The notes beneath the pieces were generated by a model that saw only the letters and a list, made by a program, of their open reading frames with translations, was not told where the DNA came from and made no database searches. The position numbers and the translations under genes are program-made. Positions 63,291 through 64,000 of a stretch of DNA of 64,000 nucleotides are shown here, piece after piece (the stretch's first letter is position 1; each line of letters begins with the position of its first letter). Source of the DNA: Myxococcales bacterium (GTDB lineage Bacteria; Myxococcota; UBA727; JABDBI01); contig CP060221.1 in assembly GCA_023898405.1 (NCBI GenBank), positions 682,001-746,000 on the forward strand, read 5' to 3'.

Positions 63291-63805
63291 GTCAAAAATT
63301 ATTTTTTATTTTGGTGAGTTTGGTTGCATGCCAAAGAATTTTTGAGCTGTATTGGTCTCATCGCAATGAAAAAATACTTCTTGCCCAGGGAGCTTTTCGT
63401 CACGCTCATGATCACTTTTTATTTATGAAAATGATCCATGCAACATGGCTTATCGCCATATTTATCGAGGTTTATTTTTTAAGGAGAACTTTTTATCCTC
63501 TATGGGGGTATTTTAGTCTCTCACTTTTTTTTATCGGACAAATCCTGCGCATCACAGCTATTGTCACCTTGGGCCATCGATGGACTGCCTCTATCGTAAT
63601 TGTGCCAAAAGAAAAACTTATATCACATGGGATCTATCGTTTCGTCAGACACCCTAACTATTGGGGAGTGATCCTAGAAATAGCTTTTTTGCCTTTGGTT
63701 TACAGCGCAATTTATACGAGCGTAATTTTTTCTGTTCTTAATTTAATAATTTTATTTGTAAGAATTCGTCATGAAGAAAGGGGATTACGTCGATACTGTT
63801 TATGA
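63284..63805 (+). CDS. Isoprenylcysteine carboxyl methyltransferase (ICMT)-family membrane methyltransferase
   Basis: 173 residues from the ATG at 63284 inside the PKS stop (ATGCTAA). Four to five membrane helices are followed by the ICMT SAM-binding end: 'GHRWTASIVIVPKEKLISHGIYRFVRHPNYWGVILEI' and 'RIRHEERGL' with the essential RHPxY and E. In Streptomyces (srsAB) and Bacillus (bpsAB), ICMT-type enzymes next to a type III PKS O-methylate the phenolic lipid, and the coupling here suggests the same. No true prenyl-Cys substrate is expected. Confidence 0.88.
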   Translation: MLSQKLFFILVSLVACQRIFELYWSHRNEKILLAQGAFRHAHDHFLFMKMIHATWLIAIFIEVYFLRRTFYPLWGYFSLSLFFIGQILRITAIVTLGHRWTASIVIVPKEKLISHGIYRFVRHPNYWGVILEIAFLPLVYSAIYTSVIFSVLNLIILFVRIRHEERGLRRYCL

Positions 63806-63893
63806 TATTTTTCAAATAATTTTGTTCACGTCTTGATCTGATCTGGAAATATATTCCATCATCTTAGCAACAAAGATTTCTAAGGGGGAAACA

Positions 63894-64000
63894 ATGATCA
63901 AGGCATCGATTTTTTCTTTGATATTTGCAGCAACTTCTTTGCTCGCATCTACAGCAAATACTGAATACAATTATTATCAAAGTGGCGGAGAAGGTAGGAC
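63894..64000 (+). CDS. Partial secreted protein (5' end only)
   Basis: The ATG at 63894, preceded by AAGGGGGAAA, opens a frame of 35 codons to the window edge. The start encodes a signal peptide (MIKASIFSLIFAATSLLASTA) followed by NTEYNYYQSGGEG. The function cannot be told. It may be the next independent gene after the PKS cluster. Confidence 0.6.
   Translation, partial: MIKASIFSLIFAATSLLASTANTEYNYYQSGGEGR

Noticed and set aside
1..64000. CRISPR array or prophage
   Set aside because: No regular short direct repeats with unique spacers, cas genes, integrase or phage structural genes are visible.

Overview
The window is AT-rich, gene-dense bacterial chromosome from a Gram-negative with an outer membrane. 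Lipoprotein signal peptides, a beta-barrel protein, type IV pilin-like and type I-secretion-like genes all point that way. Two lines of evidence suggest a former-deltaproteobacterial lineage (Myxococcota or Bdellovibrionota) of unusually low GC. One is the very large thrombospondin type 3 and DUF4215-type cysteine-rich repeat proteins. The other is C-terminal 'Cys + hydrophobic helix + basic cluster' tails like MYXO-CTERM signals. No rRNA or marker phylogeny was possible, so the lineage is inference.

Layout. 1-9.3 kb: secreted or lipoproteins, one tRNA-Arg(CCU), a pentameric ligand-gated-channel-like membrane protein, trpS, then a leftward operon pyrG-asd-surface/beta-barrel protein. 9.4-13.3 kb: a giant TSP3-repeat surface protein flanked on both sides by copies of a ~100-bp palindromic repeat. 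13.4-20.3 kb: rsmE, ilvE, a two-gene membrane/HAMP-like unit, an RpoH-like sigma factor, phhA-phhB. 20.5-29.6 kb: a segment bounded by two 905-bp IS5-family copies in inverted orientation, containing nth, two tandem sodium symporters, a zinc-ribbon protein, an M50-like peptidase and dusB. 29.8-37.4 kb: a coiled-coil secreted protein, a DUF4215-repeat lipoprotein, an RluA-type pseudouridine synthase, a pilin-like protein, a GST, serS with a 33-bp perfect hairpin behind it, and a small membrane protein. 37.5-46.4 kb: an NHLM-type (nitrile hydratase leader microcin) export operon (HlyD-like, C39-peptidase ABC, second ABC) co-directional with a 1014-residue phospholipase-D-like fusion protein. 46.6-60 kb: mostly housekeeping (rpsA-rimO, queD, a NlpC-like lipoprotein, a SpoU methyltransferase, hutH, infA, RNase E/G, holA, tatD). 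60-64 kb: small secreted proteins and a putative phenolic-lipid cluster (diiron-like enzyme, type III polyketide synthase, ICMT-type methyltransferase).

The best-supported novel observation is a genome rearrangement. The IS copy at 28.1-29.0 kb split a ~323-residue lipoprotein gene. Recombination between the inverted IS copies then inverted the ~6.4 kb between them. The 5' part of the gene now lies at 29.0-29.6 kb and the 3' part at 21.8-22.2 kb. The halves rejoin exactly in frame across one TAA target-site duplication, and the duplications match only if the inversion is undone. The most promising system-level candidate is the NHLM-type exporter with its PLD-fusion partner and a 54-codon small ORF at the operon head.
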